Assembly (NCBI GenBank): GCA_900109895.1
Contig: FOBR01000030.1
Location: 1 to 40,837 of the forward strand
Origin: a bacterium A37T11
Lineage (GTDB): Bacteria; Bacteroidota; Bacteroidia; Sphingobacteriales; Sphingobacteriaceae
Direction of reading: 5' to 3'
DNA: 40,837 bases
Part shown: positions 12,706-21,291 of the stretch, one piece after another
Numbering within the stretch: position 1 is the stretch's first letter
How the letters are laid out: each line of letters starts with the position of its first letter
Notes under the pieces: model-generated
Databases searched by the model: none
Seen by the model: only the letters and a program-made list of their open reading frames with translations
Told to the model about the DNA's origin: nothing
Translations under genes and position numbers: made by a program

Positions 12706-15648
12706 TTAAAAGTGTGCTTTCAATCCCAGCGTGTAGCACCGGCTATCTGCTGGTTGGTTATTATAAAAGGGGTCTATACCAGCCTTGTTGGCTTTCCAAA
12801 GCAAGCCCAGCTGATTGATGTAGGTGTAGACCTCCACTTGTTTACAGGCATATCCCACCTTTAGGTTATCCAGCCGGAGGTGATCACCTGGTAATACGTG
12901 GATGGATGCATACTGATAAAATTTGTCGCGGGTCGCATCGTTTTTGATATCCAGGGATGGTATTTGGGTATGTTGCTCGTCACCGGGCTGCTGCCAGCGC
13001 TGGGCATACTCTCCACTACCTGTCCAGGTATTGATCAGGCTGCTGTAGGAAAGTGCCTCTTTCCGGAATACATATCCTCCCTGATAGCTGATGCTGAATG
13101 ACAGGGATATTTTTTGGTAGTGCAGTTCATGCAGGAATGCACCAAAGCGGCTGGGTGTGGCCGGGCCTGCATAGGATAGTTGGCCATCATGAAAACCGAT
13201 CGGGTCGCCGTTCTGCCCATCCAGTCCTTTCCAGGTATAACTGTATAACCCAAACAACGGCTGGTTATCGAGCGGCTGCTGTGCATAGGCTGATAACACA
13301 GACCGGACTGCCGAGAACCAGATGGTGCCCCGCCAGCTTAGGCCTGCATTGGTGTATCTCGTACTGCTGAGCATGCCTTCAATTCCTTTGGAGGTCATGC
13401 CTGCTGTATTGCCCAGGTAATGGCTGTCCAACGATTGGTCAATGAGGCCTAAGGTGGGATTCAGGGTTATTTCGCCCAGCAGGTTGTTTGCTGTTTTGCG
13501 ATAGACATCCAGGCTCCCGCTGAGGCATCCGAAGAGTTGGTGGATATCCAGCCCTAGGTTGACGGTCAGGGTTCGCTCCCAACTTAACCGGTCATTGGAT
13601 GGGGATACAATATACAGGTAATCCAGCTTGGTCAGGGCTGACTGAAATGAAAGTGCCGTGGTATACGCCGAAGCTTCCCGGGCGATGTTTCCTTGTGTAC
13701 CCACAGAAGCCCTAAGGCTGTAGTGGGGCTGAGCCCATTTGGCACCCAGTGACCAAAACGGGGCGCCCTTTTGATTGGTTTTGGCGCCAAATAAATTGGC
13801 GGCGTCCTTGCGGACACTGCCGGATAGGTAATAGTTTTCCTTATACGCGTAGGTTGCCTGCAGGTAGGCCGATAGAAAATGGTCGGTAAGTCGGCTTTCC
13901 TCGCTACTGTTTTGCAGGTGTTTGATCTCGTATCCGGCAAAGGCTTTCAGCTGGTGGTTCTCTAACCATTGATGGTGATAGTCCAGTTGTATACGGCCCT
14001 GATGGGATACCAGTTTACTTCTTTCCTGGTCACGGATGCCGCCTTTGGGAACCGGGAAGCTCAGTGTGCCGTCTGCCTCTTGCTGGGCAAAGACGTTGAT
14101 CAAGTTGCGGGCGTAATAGGATTCTGCCGTGTGAATGTTCAGTAAAAGGCTTCTTTGCGCTTCGTATTGGTAACTGAGCGAGCTGCTCAGCCCGTGGGCC
14201 ATATGATAATGAAGGTGGGTTTGCAGCAGCCCGTCCTGCCGTTTGAGGCGGTGGTCTTCCTGCCCGATTTCTTCCAAGGGTTTGTATTGCCAGTTTAGCA
14301 AGCCATTACTTTCTGCCTGGATCACGAAGCTTTCCCGGTATTGCAAGTACAGTGGCAGGGCATTGCCTTGGTCGTCTGCCAACCTGGCGTAGGGGTATAG
14401 GCTTTTGAGTGCACCCGATGGTTTGCCATAACCGTTGTTGGCACCATGCTTGTTGTTTTGGGCGGCATATTGTAGTGCAATTTCCAGCTCCAGTTGGTTA
14501 GTCAGCTGGCTGCTGCCTACCGCCCGGACGGTATACCGATCGGATTGCTCGCTGGTCATAGCGCCTCTGCCTTGGTCCCGGCTGCCGGAGATATAGTAAG
14601 CGGTTTTATTTGTCTTTCCACTGATGTCTAGCAGGTATCGCTGCGAGACTGCTGGCTGATACAGGTATTTGCTGATATCCTTTCGCACATCCTGTTTTTT
14701 CATCGATTCGATCTGCGCATCGGCTTCAGCTGCCGGGATCTTTCCGTCCCGCTTAGCAATTAGCAGCTCAACAACTGGCGTCAGTGGTGCATGGGCCGGG
14801 CTGATTTCATCTGCTGCATAGCGATTTTGTGCAAAAAGCTGTTTTTCCAACGCGATGTAGTCTGCGCTGGAGATGGTGCTGACCGTAGATAAATCCGGCC
14901 GGGCCTGGAAGGAAAGTTGGCTGCCAAAGGTTAGTTGGGGTTTAGGGCTTTCCCCCTTTCGCGTAGTGATCACAATCACTCCATTGCCTGCCCTTGCTCC
15001 CCAAAGGCTAGCTGCCGCTGCGTCTTTGAGAATGTCTACAGAAAGGAAATCATCCGGGTTTAAATTACCCAGGTCGCCATCATAGGGGAAATGATCAAGG
15101 ATGATCAGCGGTCGGGCGTCCGCATAAATCGTGCTCCTGCCCCGAATCAGCTGGGCATCGGTTTGGGCGGCATCGCCGTGGTTCATGAGTAAACTGGCTG
15201 TGGTATGTTCCAGGCGCTTCATAAAGTCGCCACTGGGGTTCCGGCCCAGCAAGGCTGCTCCAATATGATCAATGGCGCCGGTAGACTGGGTTTTGCTTAC
15301 CCGGAAATACCCGTTTGAAACCGTGACTTCCACCTCCTGGAGTTCTATGGCACTTTGGACCTTAGGGCTAACATAAATACAGTGATCCCTTAATACATAC
15401 GTAACGGGTTGCCCCTCAAAAACCAGTTCCAATGCTTCCAAAAGCGGTTTAGCATGGAAACGGATACGCACGGGCAGCGTTTTTTCAAAAGAAAGGCTAT
15501 TGGTCAGGTATCCATAACCTGTCTGCCGTGAAATACACTGCAGCACGGTATCTAAGCTCTTGTCCTGAACGTCCAAACTGACCGTTTGGGCAAAGCAGGG
15601 ATAGCTGCTGGCAGTTAAGCAAAGAACGAGCAAATAAAAATGTTCCAT
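12706..15648 (-). CDS. SusC/RagA-family TonB-dependent transporter with STN domain (locus B)
   Basis: A 980-residue transporter. The signal peptide (1-20, ending PCFAQ) leads into an STN domain at about 24-94 (SLDTVLQCISRQTGYGYL; LLEALELVFEGQPVTYVL), the part of a transducing transporter that contacts FecR in the periplasm. There is no carboxypeptidase-D-like domain: the STN runs straight into the TonB box region (LQEVEVTVSNGYF) and the plug, which has RPLIILDHFPYDGD and LKDAAAASLWGARAGNGV. The barrel ends YTLGLKAHF. It starts seven bases after the FecR stop. Sampled stretches look richer in G+C than loci C and D, and its plug is nearest to that of locus A. Confidence 0.93.
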   Translation of the reverse strand: MEHFYLLVLCLTASSYPCFAQTVSLDVQDKSLDTVLQCISRQTGYGYLTNSLSFEKTLPVRIRFHAKPLLEALELVFEGQPVTYVLRDHCIYVSPKVQSAIELQEVEVTVSNGYFRVSKTQSTGAIDHIGAALLGRNPSGDFMKRLEHTTASLLMNHGDAAQTDAQLIRGRSTIYADARPLIILDHFPYDGDLGNLNPDDFLSVDILKDAAAASLWGARAGNGVIVITTRKGESPKPQLTFGSQLSFQARPDLSTVSTISSADYIALEKQLFAQNRYAADEISPAHAPLTPVVELLIAKRDGKIPAAEADAQIESMKKQDVRKDISKYLYQPAVSQRYLLDISGKTNKTAYYISGSRDQGRGAMTSEQSDRYTVRAVGSSQLTNQLELEIALQYAAQNNKHGANNGYGKPSGALKSLYPYARLADDQGNALPLYLQYRESFVIQAESNGLLNWQYKPLEEIGQEDHRLKRQDGLLQTHLHYHMAHGLSSSLSYQYEAQRSLLLNIHTAESYYARNLINVFAQQEADGTLSFPVPKGGIRDQERSKLVSHQGRIQLDYHHQWLENHQLKAFAGYEIKHLQNSSEESRLTDHFLSAYLQATYAYKENYYLSGSVRKDAANLFGAKTNQKGAPFWSLGAKWAQPHYSLRASVGTQGNIAREASAYTTALSFQSALTKLDYLYIVSPSNDRLSWERTLTVNLGLDIHQLFGCLSGSLDVYRKTANNLLGEITLNPTLGLIDQSLDSHYLGNTAGMTSKGIEGMLSSTRYTNAGLSWRGTIWFSAVRSVLSAYAQQPLDNQPLFGLYSYTWKGLDGQNGDPIGFHDGQLSYAGPATPSRFGAFLHELHYQKISLSFSISYQGGYVFRKEALSYSSLINTWTGSGEYAQRWQQPGDEQHTQIPSLDIKNDATRDKFYQYASIHVLPGDHLRLDNLKVGYACKQVEVYTYINQLGLLWKANKAGIDPFYNNQPADSRCYTLGLKAHF

Positions 15649-15655
15649 AATCCGA

Positions 15656-16576
15656 TTATAAAATGATCATCCGTTTATCCCCTTCCATCCGAAAGTGTAT
15701 TCCGGCATCCCGCAGCATGAACAGCACGGTGGTTAATTTTAATGTTTTTGGCATTCTTCCTACCAGTTCTTTGTTTGGTATAGCCTCTGCATGGACCAAT
15801 TCAAAGCCATACCATCTCGACAGCTCCTGTAATACTTCCTCCGCTGGTTTATGAAAGAAATCAAAAAACCCGTCTTTCCAGGCAGTGGATGCTCCTGGTT
15901 TGATGAAACTTATCCGGGCTTTACCCTGTGTGTAAATTTCTTGCTGGCCAGGACGCAGGTGAAAGGAGTCCGTATTAGCCTTTACCAAAACTCTTCCCGT
16001 GACTAAGGAAATACGTTCTACCGAATCTGCCGGAAACGCCTTCACATTAAACTCCGTCCCCAAAACAGCAATCTCCTGAAGTGGGGTTTTCACTATAAAT
16101 GGGGAGGAAATGCTTTTGCCGACTATAAAATAACCTTCGCCATTAAGGTTTGCGGTACGGTTATTCGTGAAATTTTTTGGATACTGCAATATACTCCCTG
16201 CATTCAATACGACCATTGAACCATCCGGCAGCCGAACACTTTTTTTCTCCCCCGCCCCTACCGTCACCGATATCTCCTGCCTTAATAACATAGGCCACAC
16301 GAAATACAGCATCCCTACCAGCAACACGGATGCAGCAGCATACAGCCAAGGCGATTTATAAACTGGTTTAACGCGGCTTTTCCTCAGCATTTTGGCCATA
16401 TATCGGTCCATTTGGTCCAGGCTTTCCGGCATTCCGTCATATCCATTGTCTATACCCACCCGGTAATTATACCAGCTTTGCAACTTGGCCAGTTCCTCCT
16501 CATTCGGATTGCCTTCCCTAAAATGGCGGAAAATCCTTGCGGCTTCTTGCCTATAGTTTGTTTCTTCGTTCATCAT
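15656..16576 (-). CDS. FecR-family anti-sigma factor (locus B)
   Basis: A 306-residue inner-membrane regulator. The cytoplasmic N-terminus (1-77) should hold the ECF sigma factor, a single membrane helix lies at about 78-97, and the periplasmic FecR domain follows with VRLPDGSMVVLNAGSILQYP, FIVKTPLQEIAVLGTEFNV and LRPGQQE. The C-terminal STN-like part (ELSRWYGFELVHAEAIPNKE to the end) should contact the transporter's STN. It is shorter than the FecR proteins of C and D because it lacks the duplicated 'LADGT' segment and the variable linker before it. It sits 56 bases after the sigma gene at 16633 and seven bases before SusC, so the trio forms one signalling unit. Confidence 0.9.
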   Translation of the reverse strand: MMNEETNYRQEAARIFRHFREGNPNEEELAKLQSWYNYRVGIDNGYDGMPESLDQMDRYMAKMLRKSRVKPVYKSPWLYAAASVLLVGMLYFVWPMLLRQEISVTVGAGEKKSVRLPDGSMVVLNAGSILQYPKNFTNNRTANLNGEGYFIVGKSISSPFIVKTPLQEIAVLGTEFNVKAFPADSVERISLVTGRVLVKANTDSFHLRPGQQEIYTQGKARISFIKPGASTAWKDGFFDFFHKPAEEVLQELSRWYGFELVHAEAIPNKELVGRMPKTLKLTTVLFMLRDAGIHFRMEGDKRMIIL

Positions 16577-16632
16577 TCTTTGCCCTTATAAAATGAATGA
16601 CCGCTAAGTGGCTTGAAGGAAGTACTTATAAA

Positions 16633-17214
16633 TTAAAAAAAATGAAGAAAAATCAGCATGAGTGGGTGAAATTTGTTTTTAAGTATCTTAATGGCCTTAG
16701 CAATGTGTTTTTTAACCGTGTTTTCAGTTATGCCCAACCTGGTTGCAATCTCTCTATGGTTAAGTTGTGTGGTGCGGCTCAGCTGGAATACCTGCTTCAT
16801 TTTTGGAGGCAGCGCCGCTATGGCCTCTTCCATTATCCGAACAAGTTCTTGTTCGCGAATGGTGAGGTCGGTGGTATAAGCACTGGTTTCCAAAAAACTG
16901 GCAAAATCAGTGATATACTTATGTTCTACGCGCTGGTGAGACTGAAACTTAAAGACTTGGTTACGCAGAGCACCATATAAATAACTTTGAAGGTCTTTGT
17001 GTATTTCCAGTTTTTCCCGCATTTCCCACAGGTTGGCAAACAGATCCTGGATCATATCCGTGGCCGCATCCTGATCCATCGCATGGAGACTACGCTTGGC
17101 CTGCAATATTAATGGAGCTTTGTACTGATTGTAAATGGTTGCAAATGCACTTTCGTCACCTTCCTTCAACTGTTGAACAAGTTCGGCTTCGTTAAGTAGT
17201 ACAGGTTTTATCAT
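16633..17214 (-). CDS. ECF sigma-70 factor, FecI-type (locus B, paired with FecR)
   Basis: A 193-residue sigma factor. Region 2 spans about 20-85 with DMIQDLFANLWEMREKL; region 4 spans about 130-180 with ALPPKMKQVFQLSRTTQLNH and REIATRLGITENTVKKHIAK as the helix-turn-helix. The C-terminus ends in a short hydrophobic tail (LMLIFLHFF), common in Bacteroidota members. It is directly followed by the FecR gene, its likely partner, and would drive the SusC/SusD genes. Two 10-base direct repeats and the shared spacer motif lie upstream. A second sigma gene lies just before it on the same strand. Confidence 0.9.
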   Translation of the reverse strand: MIKPVLLNEAELVQQLKEGDESAFATIYNQYKAPLILQAKRSLHAMDQDAATDMIQDLFANLWEMREKLEIHKDLQSYLYGALRNQVFKFQSHQRVEHKYITDFASFLETSAYTTDLTIREQELVRIMEEAIAALPPKMKQVFQLSRTTQLNHREIATRLGITENTVKKHIAKAIKILKNKFHPLMLIFLHFF

Positions 17215-17238
17215 AGCATAATTTTATGAACGACTGTC

Positions 17239-17263
17239 GTTGTAGTGACGGCCGTTGAAGTGA
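17239..17263. repeat. Pair of 10-base direct repeats upstream of the sigma gene
   Basis: GTTGTAGTGA at 17239-17248 and GTTGAAGTGA at 17254-17263, 15 bases apart, in the leader of the sigma gene at 17214. Possible regulator half-sites. Confidence 0.35.
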
Positions 17264-17273
17264 TCAACTTTTC

Positions 17274-17306
17274 GGTATACACCACAGCTAGAAAAAGTAA
17301 TACAGG
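17274..17306 (-). promoter_or_regulatory. Sigma-FecR spacer motif, copy 1
   Basis: GGTATACACC, seven bases, then GAAAAAGTAATACAGG on the plus strand. It starts 10 bases after the stop of the sigma gene at 17316. The 16-base core is identical to that at 27477-27492. Probably an ECF-type promoter element read on the minus strand. Confidence 0.55.
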
Positions 17307-17315
17307 GAAAGGTAA

Positions 17316-17906
17316 TTAAATCAATAAAAAAGCCAGCGGCAGGAATATTATCAAGCCTTTGCCTGAGCGGATGATGGCTTCAAGTTTCTTTCCGGCACGT
17401 TGGATGTGCAGGTTGATGGCTGAATCGGTAATGCCCAGCTCTTCGCCTATTTCTTTATAACTTTTGCCTTCCAGTTTGTGCATCACAAATACTTGCCGTT
17501 GCCGGGGTGGCAGTTGGTCAAGGGCTTGTTTCAGCAGTTCTTGCGCTTCTTTCCGAAAAAGTTGTTCTTCTACATGGCTGTAACCTTCGGTGCTGCTATG
17601 CTGCACACCCGTCCGCATCCGGCTTTCGCGGAATTCTTTCCGAAAAGCATTGCTGGCTAAATTGGTGGCAATTTTATAGAGGAACGAAACAAAGGATAAT
17701 TCCGGATCGATGGTTGCCCGTACTTCCCACACTTTAATAAAGGTATCCTGCAGGATATCCTGAGCTGCATCCCTGGACTTCAATAAGTGAAGGAGTTTGG
17801 CTGAAATTCGGCCGGCATAAGCATGGTATAACTGGTCAAAGGCTTGGCGGTCGCCATCCCTGAGGCGTACCAATAGCTGCTTTTCAGTCTCTGAGGTTAA
17901 GGCCAT
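17316..17906 (-). CDS. ECF sigma-70 factor without an adjacent FecR of its own
   Basis: A 196-residue sigma factor. Region 2 has SRDAAQDILQDTFIKVWE (about 43-60), and region 4 has QLPPRQRQVFVMHKLEGKSY and KEIGEELGITDSAINLHIQ (about 133-175). It ends in a hydrophobic tail LIIFLPLAFLLI, long enough to touch the membrane. The next gene on the strand is another sigma gene instead of the usual FecR, although the sequence right after its stop is of the type found between sigma and FecR genes. It may act with the FecR at 16576, or with the sigma-less FecR at 26200-27429. The start ATG (17906) has no evident Shine-Dalgarno, as usual here. Confidence 0.9.
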   Translation of the reverse strand: MALTSETEKQLLVRLRDGDRQAFDQLYHAYAGRISAKLLHLLKSRDAAQDILQDTFIKVWEVRATIDPELSFVSFLYKIATNLASNAFRKEFRESRMRTGVQHSSTEGYSHVEEQLFRKEAQELLKQALDQLPPRQRQVFVMHKLEGKSYKEIGEELGITDSAINLHIQRAGKKLEAIIRSGKGLIIFLPLAFLLI

Positions 17907-17993
17907 TCCGCTTTGTCTTTGAATCTCTCAAAGCTAAAGAATATAAGGGATATATTCAAGGGGAATTTTTTATCTGCGTTATTGAATAATGTG

Positions 17994-18001
17994 TATTTTT
18001 G
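17994..18001 (+). promoter_or_regulatory. -7 promoter element of the hydrolase gene
   Basis: TATTTTTG, 21 bases before the ATG at 18023. The -33 region is only T-rich. Confidence 0.35.
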
Positions 18002-18022
18002 AACCCATTAAATCTTTCCATT

Positions 18023-18886
18023 ATGATTTTAAAAAATAAAGGGTGCATGGTTCTTTTTTTAGCAGTCATTTACTGCATAAGCAACATGCCCAGATCACGG
18101 GCTCAGCAGCAGGATACCACGTTTCATATATCCAAAAAACTATCAATAACCGCCACACACAGTAATTTTTGTGGTTTTGAGTGTATTAATTTTAAGTTAA
18201 AGGATCGGGAATGCAAGGTAGTTAGCCCGAAGTGGACGGCCGAAGGACATCCCTGGGTTTGGCGAGCCCGTTTTTGGGGGCATGAACCACAGGCAGATAG
18301 CGCCCTACTTGCAAAAGGATTTCACGTGGCCTATTGCGACGCTTCTGAACTATTTGGCAACCAAGAGGCCATTAATCTTTGGAATAATTTTTACCAGCTA
18401 CTTCACCATGCTGGATTGGCCAAAAAAGTGGCATTGGAAGGATTAAGCCGAGGCGGGGTCTATGCCTATAATTGGGCTGCTCAAAACCCTAATAAGATAA
18501 GCTGTGTGTATGTAGATAATCCGGTACTCGACCTTAAAAGCTGGCCTGGCGGTAAGGGCAATGGCCCCGGCAGCCCTTCGGATTGGGAATTGGTTAAAAA
18601 GGACTACAACTTATCAAGCGTGGCCAATGAACTAAATTTCCGCGGAAGTCCCATCGACAAGATAAAGCAGATCATTGCAGGCCACTACCCCATGCTGCAC
18701 CTGCTGGCAGATGCAGATGAAGTGGTACCTCCAGAAGAAAACACCTTGCCTTTCGAAAAAGCGATCAAAGCTGCTGGAGGACAAATCACCGTCATCCACA
18801 AACCCGGATTTAAACACCACCCGCACAGCTTTCCGGACCCGAAACCGATTGTTGATTTTATTGTAGAGGCTTATCGGTTAGATTAA
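18023..18886 (+). CDS. Secreted alpha/beta hydrolase
   Basis: A 287-residue enzyme. The ATG at 18023 is preferred over a TTG 24 bases upstream, which lies on the -7 element. The signal peptide (residues 8-28) ends in SRAQ. The nucleophile elbow is LEGLSRGG with Ser142. The acid is probably in LLADADEVVPP (Asp230 or Asp232), and the His in PGFKHHPHSF (His265-268). The core otherwise follows the esterase/peptidase-like alpha/beta fold (FHVAYCDASELFGNQEA; VYVDNPVLDL). The substrate is unknown. Family relatives act as esterases on sugar or peptide derivatives in Bacteroidota. It is a single gene between the locus B sigma genes, transcribed divergently from them, and the transposase remnant. Confidence 0.85.
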   Translation: MILKNKGCMVLFLAVIYCISNMPRSRAQQQDTTFHISKKLSITATHSNFCGFECINFKLKDRECKVVSPKWTAEGHPWVWRARFWGHEPQADSALLAKGFHVAYCDASELFGNQEAINLWNNFYQLLHHAGLAKKVALEGLSRGGVYAYNWAAQNPNKISCVYVDNPVLDLKSWPGGKGNGPGSPSDWELVKKDYNLSSVANELNFRGSPIDKIKQIIAGHYPMLHLLADADEVVPPEENTLPFEKAIKAAGGQITVIHKPGFKHHPHSFPDPKPIVDFIVEAYRLD

Positions 18887-18992
18887 CTTAGTCAATATTC
18901 TCATCCACCATTAGCACATAATGATTTGCCTGTTTATCTAAAAGGAAACGGCAGGAAAATACTACTCAGGTACCTTCATCCCTACCCGTGGG

Positions 18993-19277
18993 TTGGCTGC
19001 AGATATAAAATGTTGTCATATCTGTTTCAATTCATACCGCACTACTTATGTCAATCATAGGCAGCAATGCCACCAGCAAAAGGGGAACCGTGTCATTGAT
19101 GTCAACCACAATCTGAATCGGCTAAAACAACAGCGTTGCCATGATGTTGAACCCGTCTTTGGAAACATCAAACATAACCATAATTTTAAAAGATTTATGC
19201 TCAGAGGAATAAATAAAGTTAGCATTGAAATAGGCTTGTTGGCATTAGCTCACAACCTCAGAAAGAAAGTTGCATAA
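18993..19277 (+). pseudogene. IS1182-type transposase, C-terminal remnant
   Basis: The frame reads CHQQKGNRVIDVNHNLNRLK, then QQRCHDVEPVFGNIKHNHNF and KRFMLRGINKVSIEIGLLAL with the end AHNLRKK. That is the characteristic C-terminus of IS1182-family DDE transposases. Relatives have roughly 20-25 residues (ending '..RKQRC') between 'LNRLKQ' and 'QRC', missing here, so there is an internal in-frame deletion as well as loss of the N-terminal part and of the catalytic Asp residues. No terminal inverted repeat pair was found. Upstream sequence to 18890 may be further decayed IS material. Confidence 0.8.
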
Positions 19278-19445
19278 CACAACACATCCCAACCATCAAT
19301 TTATTCCTTAAAATAGCCTAATAGCCTAATAAACCCTCATTATTACATTAAATCAGTCCGGAAATAGAGCTAAAAACTAAAAATCAGGTTTTCATAATCA
19401 ATATCTGCGCATTAAATTTTTTTGTAACTGAAATGTTGCAAAATC
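19278..19445. other. Intergenic, AT-rich
   Basis: No gene seen. Two AATAGCCT units in tandem at 19312-19327 followed by a partial third. Together with the transposase remnant this fills the 613 bases between the hydrolase and the thioredoxin gene. Confidence 0.5.
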
Positions 19446-19480
19446 AAAAAAGCCGCCTCATAAATTTTGAGACGGCCACT
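19446..19480 (-). terminator. Terminator of the locus C operon
   Basis: Stem GCCGCCTCA (19452-19460) / TGAGACGGC (19468-19476) with one mismatch. Read on the minus strand it is followed by six T. It lies 20 bases after the thioredoxin gene. It may have come with the insertion sequence. Confidence 0.75.
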
Positions 19481-19499
19481 TATTTTTATACGAATTTCA

Positions 19500-20825
19500 T
19501 TAATTTCTTATTACCAATGTTTTAAAGTTCTTTTGGCCCAATACAAGTTCAAGTCCATATTGATTTAGCCCCCTTTTTACATCTGCTGGAAATGTAGTGA
19601 TCACAAATAAGGGTATGTCAATTTTAAATTTCACACCCGTATCGTCAATCACTTTTATAGGAAGATCAATACCTAATATTCGAGCTAGGTTATACATGCT
19701 TTGATTATATAATTCTCCGCCTTCACCGTGATCCCAATGATTTAAACTATCGTCCTTTATTCCGGAACTTACAAATTGTTTCAACTTTTTTATATCCTTA
19801 ACCCTAATGAAATAACATGGCTCTTGCCGCTCTTGTATTGATGCTTTGAAGTCAAAGTAAATTTGCAGAATTTTCCCGGCTTTCATTTTAGCTGATTCAA
19901 AACTTTCATCGCCCGGAAATTGTATTTGGAAGCAATATTGAATTTGACCTTCATTGGAATAAAACTTACTTGAATCTCGCAATTCAAATATGGGGTCTCT
20001 ATAACTTATGGTATCGTTCCAATAGTCTTTATCAAGATAAAAATCTTTTAATAGTCCTTTGATCGTTTGTTTGGTACTGCTGTAATATTTTATTCTAACA
20101 TTTTTTTTTGTTAAGTTATACCTTGTTTCTGCACTACCCATACCAGGTTCCCAATTCTTTATTGAAGTTGTATAAAGCCAGGTGTTATCAGCTACATTGG
20201 ATCTATTTTGGGCAATATTCTGAGAAACTTCGTGATCCCTCATCTGACTTTCAATACTTTTATCATAAAATTTAAAAGTCTTTCCGTCAACAAAATCATT
20301 AATGTTATTTTCCCGGAGATCATCGCCATCGGTTACTGCGACAACTATGCCCTGGCTATTAATCCAAACCAAAGTTGGAAGGCTGTTATAAATTCCTGGC
20401 AGAAATTTTTTTATTGTTGTTGTGTCTAAGGCACATGTAAGTTCTAAATTTTCCCTTTTTGAAATATTTTCAAAAAGGGATTTTATCTTCTTTTTATTAT
20501 CCGAATAGCCTACAAGGACAATCTTAATTTTATCACCATACTTTCTTTGAATATCATTTGAATGTGGGAAACTGGCTATGCAGCCAACGCATGTTTGTGC
20601 CCAGAAATCCAGTATATAATAATGGCCGTTGAGGTCTTTTGAAGATAACTGACTAGATTTGTAGTTTACCACATCATCAAATAAAAACGGCGGACAGGGT
20701 TGGCCAATTACTGGATATGGTTTTGCAGTAGCAGTTTGTGCATTCACCCCGGTTGAATATCCAAGAAGGAATAACCAAACAACGGAGATTGCCATTACTC
20801 TGGTAATACTCATAATTTTTTCCAT
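19500..20825 (-). CDS. Thioredoxin-like (TlpA-type) protein with DUF3738-like C-terminal domain (locus C)
   Basis: A 441-residue exported protein starting at ATG 20825, whose A is shared with the upstream TGA stop (TGATG overlap). A GTG one codon earlier is less likely. The signal ends in VNAQ (about residue 30). The thioredoxin fold carries C79-V-G-C82 in LDFWAQTCVGCIASFPHS and the cis-Pro segment YNSLPTLVWI. The C-terminal half has DUF3738/TIGR03435 features: GKILQIYFDFKASIQERQEP with CYFIRVKD, then LARILGIDLPIKVIDDTGVK and the closing NQYGLELVLGQKNFKTLVI. It is the last gene of locus C, next to a DsbD-alpha-like protein that could be its redox partner. Same domain pair as the protein at 8270-9454. 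Confidence 0.87.
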   Translation of the reverse strand: MEKIMSITRVMAISVVWLFLLGYSTGVNAQTATAKPYPVIGQPCPPFLFDDVVNYKSSQLSSKDLNGHYYILDFWAQTCVGCIASFPHSNDIQRKYGDKIKIVLVGYSDNKKKIKSLFENISKRENLELTCALDTTTIKKFLPGIYNSLPTLVWINSQGIVVAVTDGDDLRENNINDFVDGKTFKFYDKSIESQMRDHEVSQNIAQNRSNVADNTWLYTTSIKNWEPGMGSAETRYNLTKKNVRIKYYSSTKQTIKGLLKDFYLDKDYWNDTISYRDPIFELRDSSKFYSNEGQIQYCFQIQFPGDESFESAKMKAGKILQIYFDFKASIQERQEPCYFIRVKDIKKLKQFVSSGIKDDSLNHWDHGEGGELYNQSMYNLARILGIDLPIKVIDDTGVKFKIDIPLFVITTFPADVKRGLNQYGLELVLGQKNFKTLVIRN

Positions 20826-21286
20826 CACTTTCCAATTTTAAAGCTGAGTGATTTTGTTTTTTCTGGCAGGCACTCTTTGTTGGTGCAAGGCATATAGGTT
20901 ACTCTTATGCAACCTTCTGCGCTTGCGCTGCTTTTCATTTTTATCGTTTGTACAAAGCGCACCTTATCGGCGTAGTAGTATTGCTTTATGCCTGCCTCGG
21001 GCACGTTCTGCGTTTCTTTTCTACCCTCTTCGCATGTTTTTCCTGTCAATACTAATTTATCTTTGGGTTCAAACTCAAATGACGTTGGGGTGCTTACCGC
21101 ATTTGCTGGTTGGTTTTGCGAGTAGATATGCCATCCTTTTTGTATTTCAGCAGAAAGAATAATTTTATATCGGTCCGCAGATATTTTTTGTGTGGTTACA
21201 GTCCACTTTACAGGATCAGCGATTGTCTGCGCTTTAGTAATTGAAATATATAAGGAAAGCACGATGGCTATTATTATTGTTCTCAT
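20825..21286 (-). CDS. Stand-alone DsbD-alpha-like periplasmic protein
   Basis: A 153-residue exported protein (signal 1-19, ending TKAQ). The mature part is the immunoglobulin-like N-terminal domain of the thiol:disulfide interchange protein DsbD: VKWTVTTQKISADRYKIILS, KGWHIYSQ, and near the end VTYMPCTNKECLPEKT. Cys134 and Cys139 sit where the active-site pair of DsbD-alpha lies; here the spacing is C-x4-C instead of C-x5-C. Cys85 and Cys126 may form a further bond. The membrane (beta) and C-terminal (gamma) domains of full DsbD are missing, so electrons must come from elsewhere. Translation of the downstream thioredoxin gene is coupled by a TGATG overlap. Confidence 0.87.
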   Translation of the reverse strand: MRTIIIAIVLSLYISITKAQTIADPVKWTVTTQKISADRYKIILSAEIQKGWHIYSQNQPANAVSTPTSFEFEPKDKLVLTGKTCEEGRKETQNVPEAGIKQYYYADKVRFVQTIKMKSSASAEGCIRVTYMPCTNKECLPEKTKSLSFKIGK

Positions 21287-21291
21287 GTCTA

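Noticed and set aside
16597-16980. 127-codon plus-strand frame over the sigma gene
   Set aside because: Exact antisense of the ECF sigma gene, a shadow of its codon pattern.
19312-19335. AATAGCCT tandem units as possible IS end or CRISPR-like repeat
   Set aside because: Only two full copies of eight bases, no spacer pattern and no matching inverted copy.
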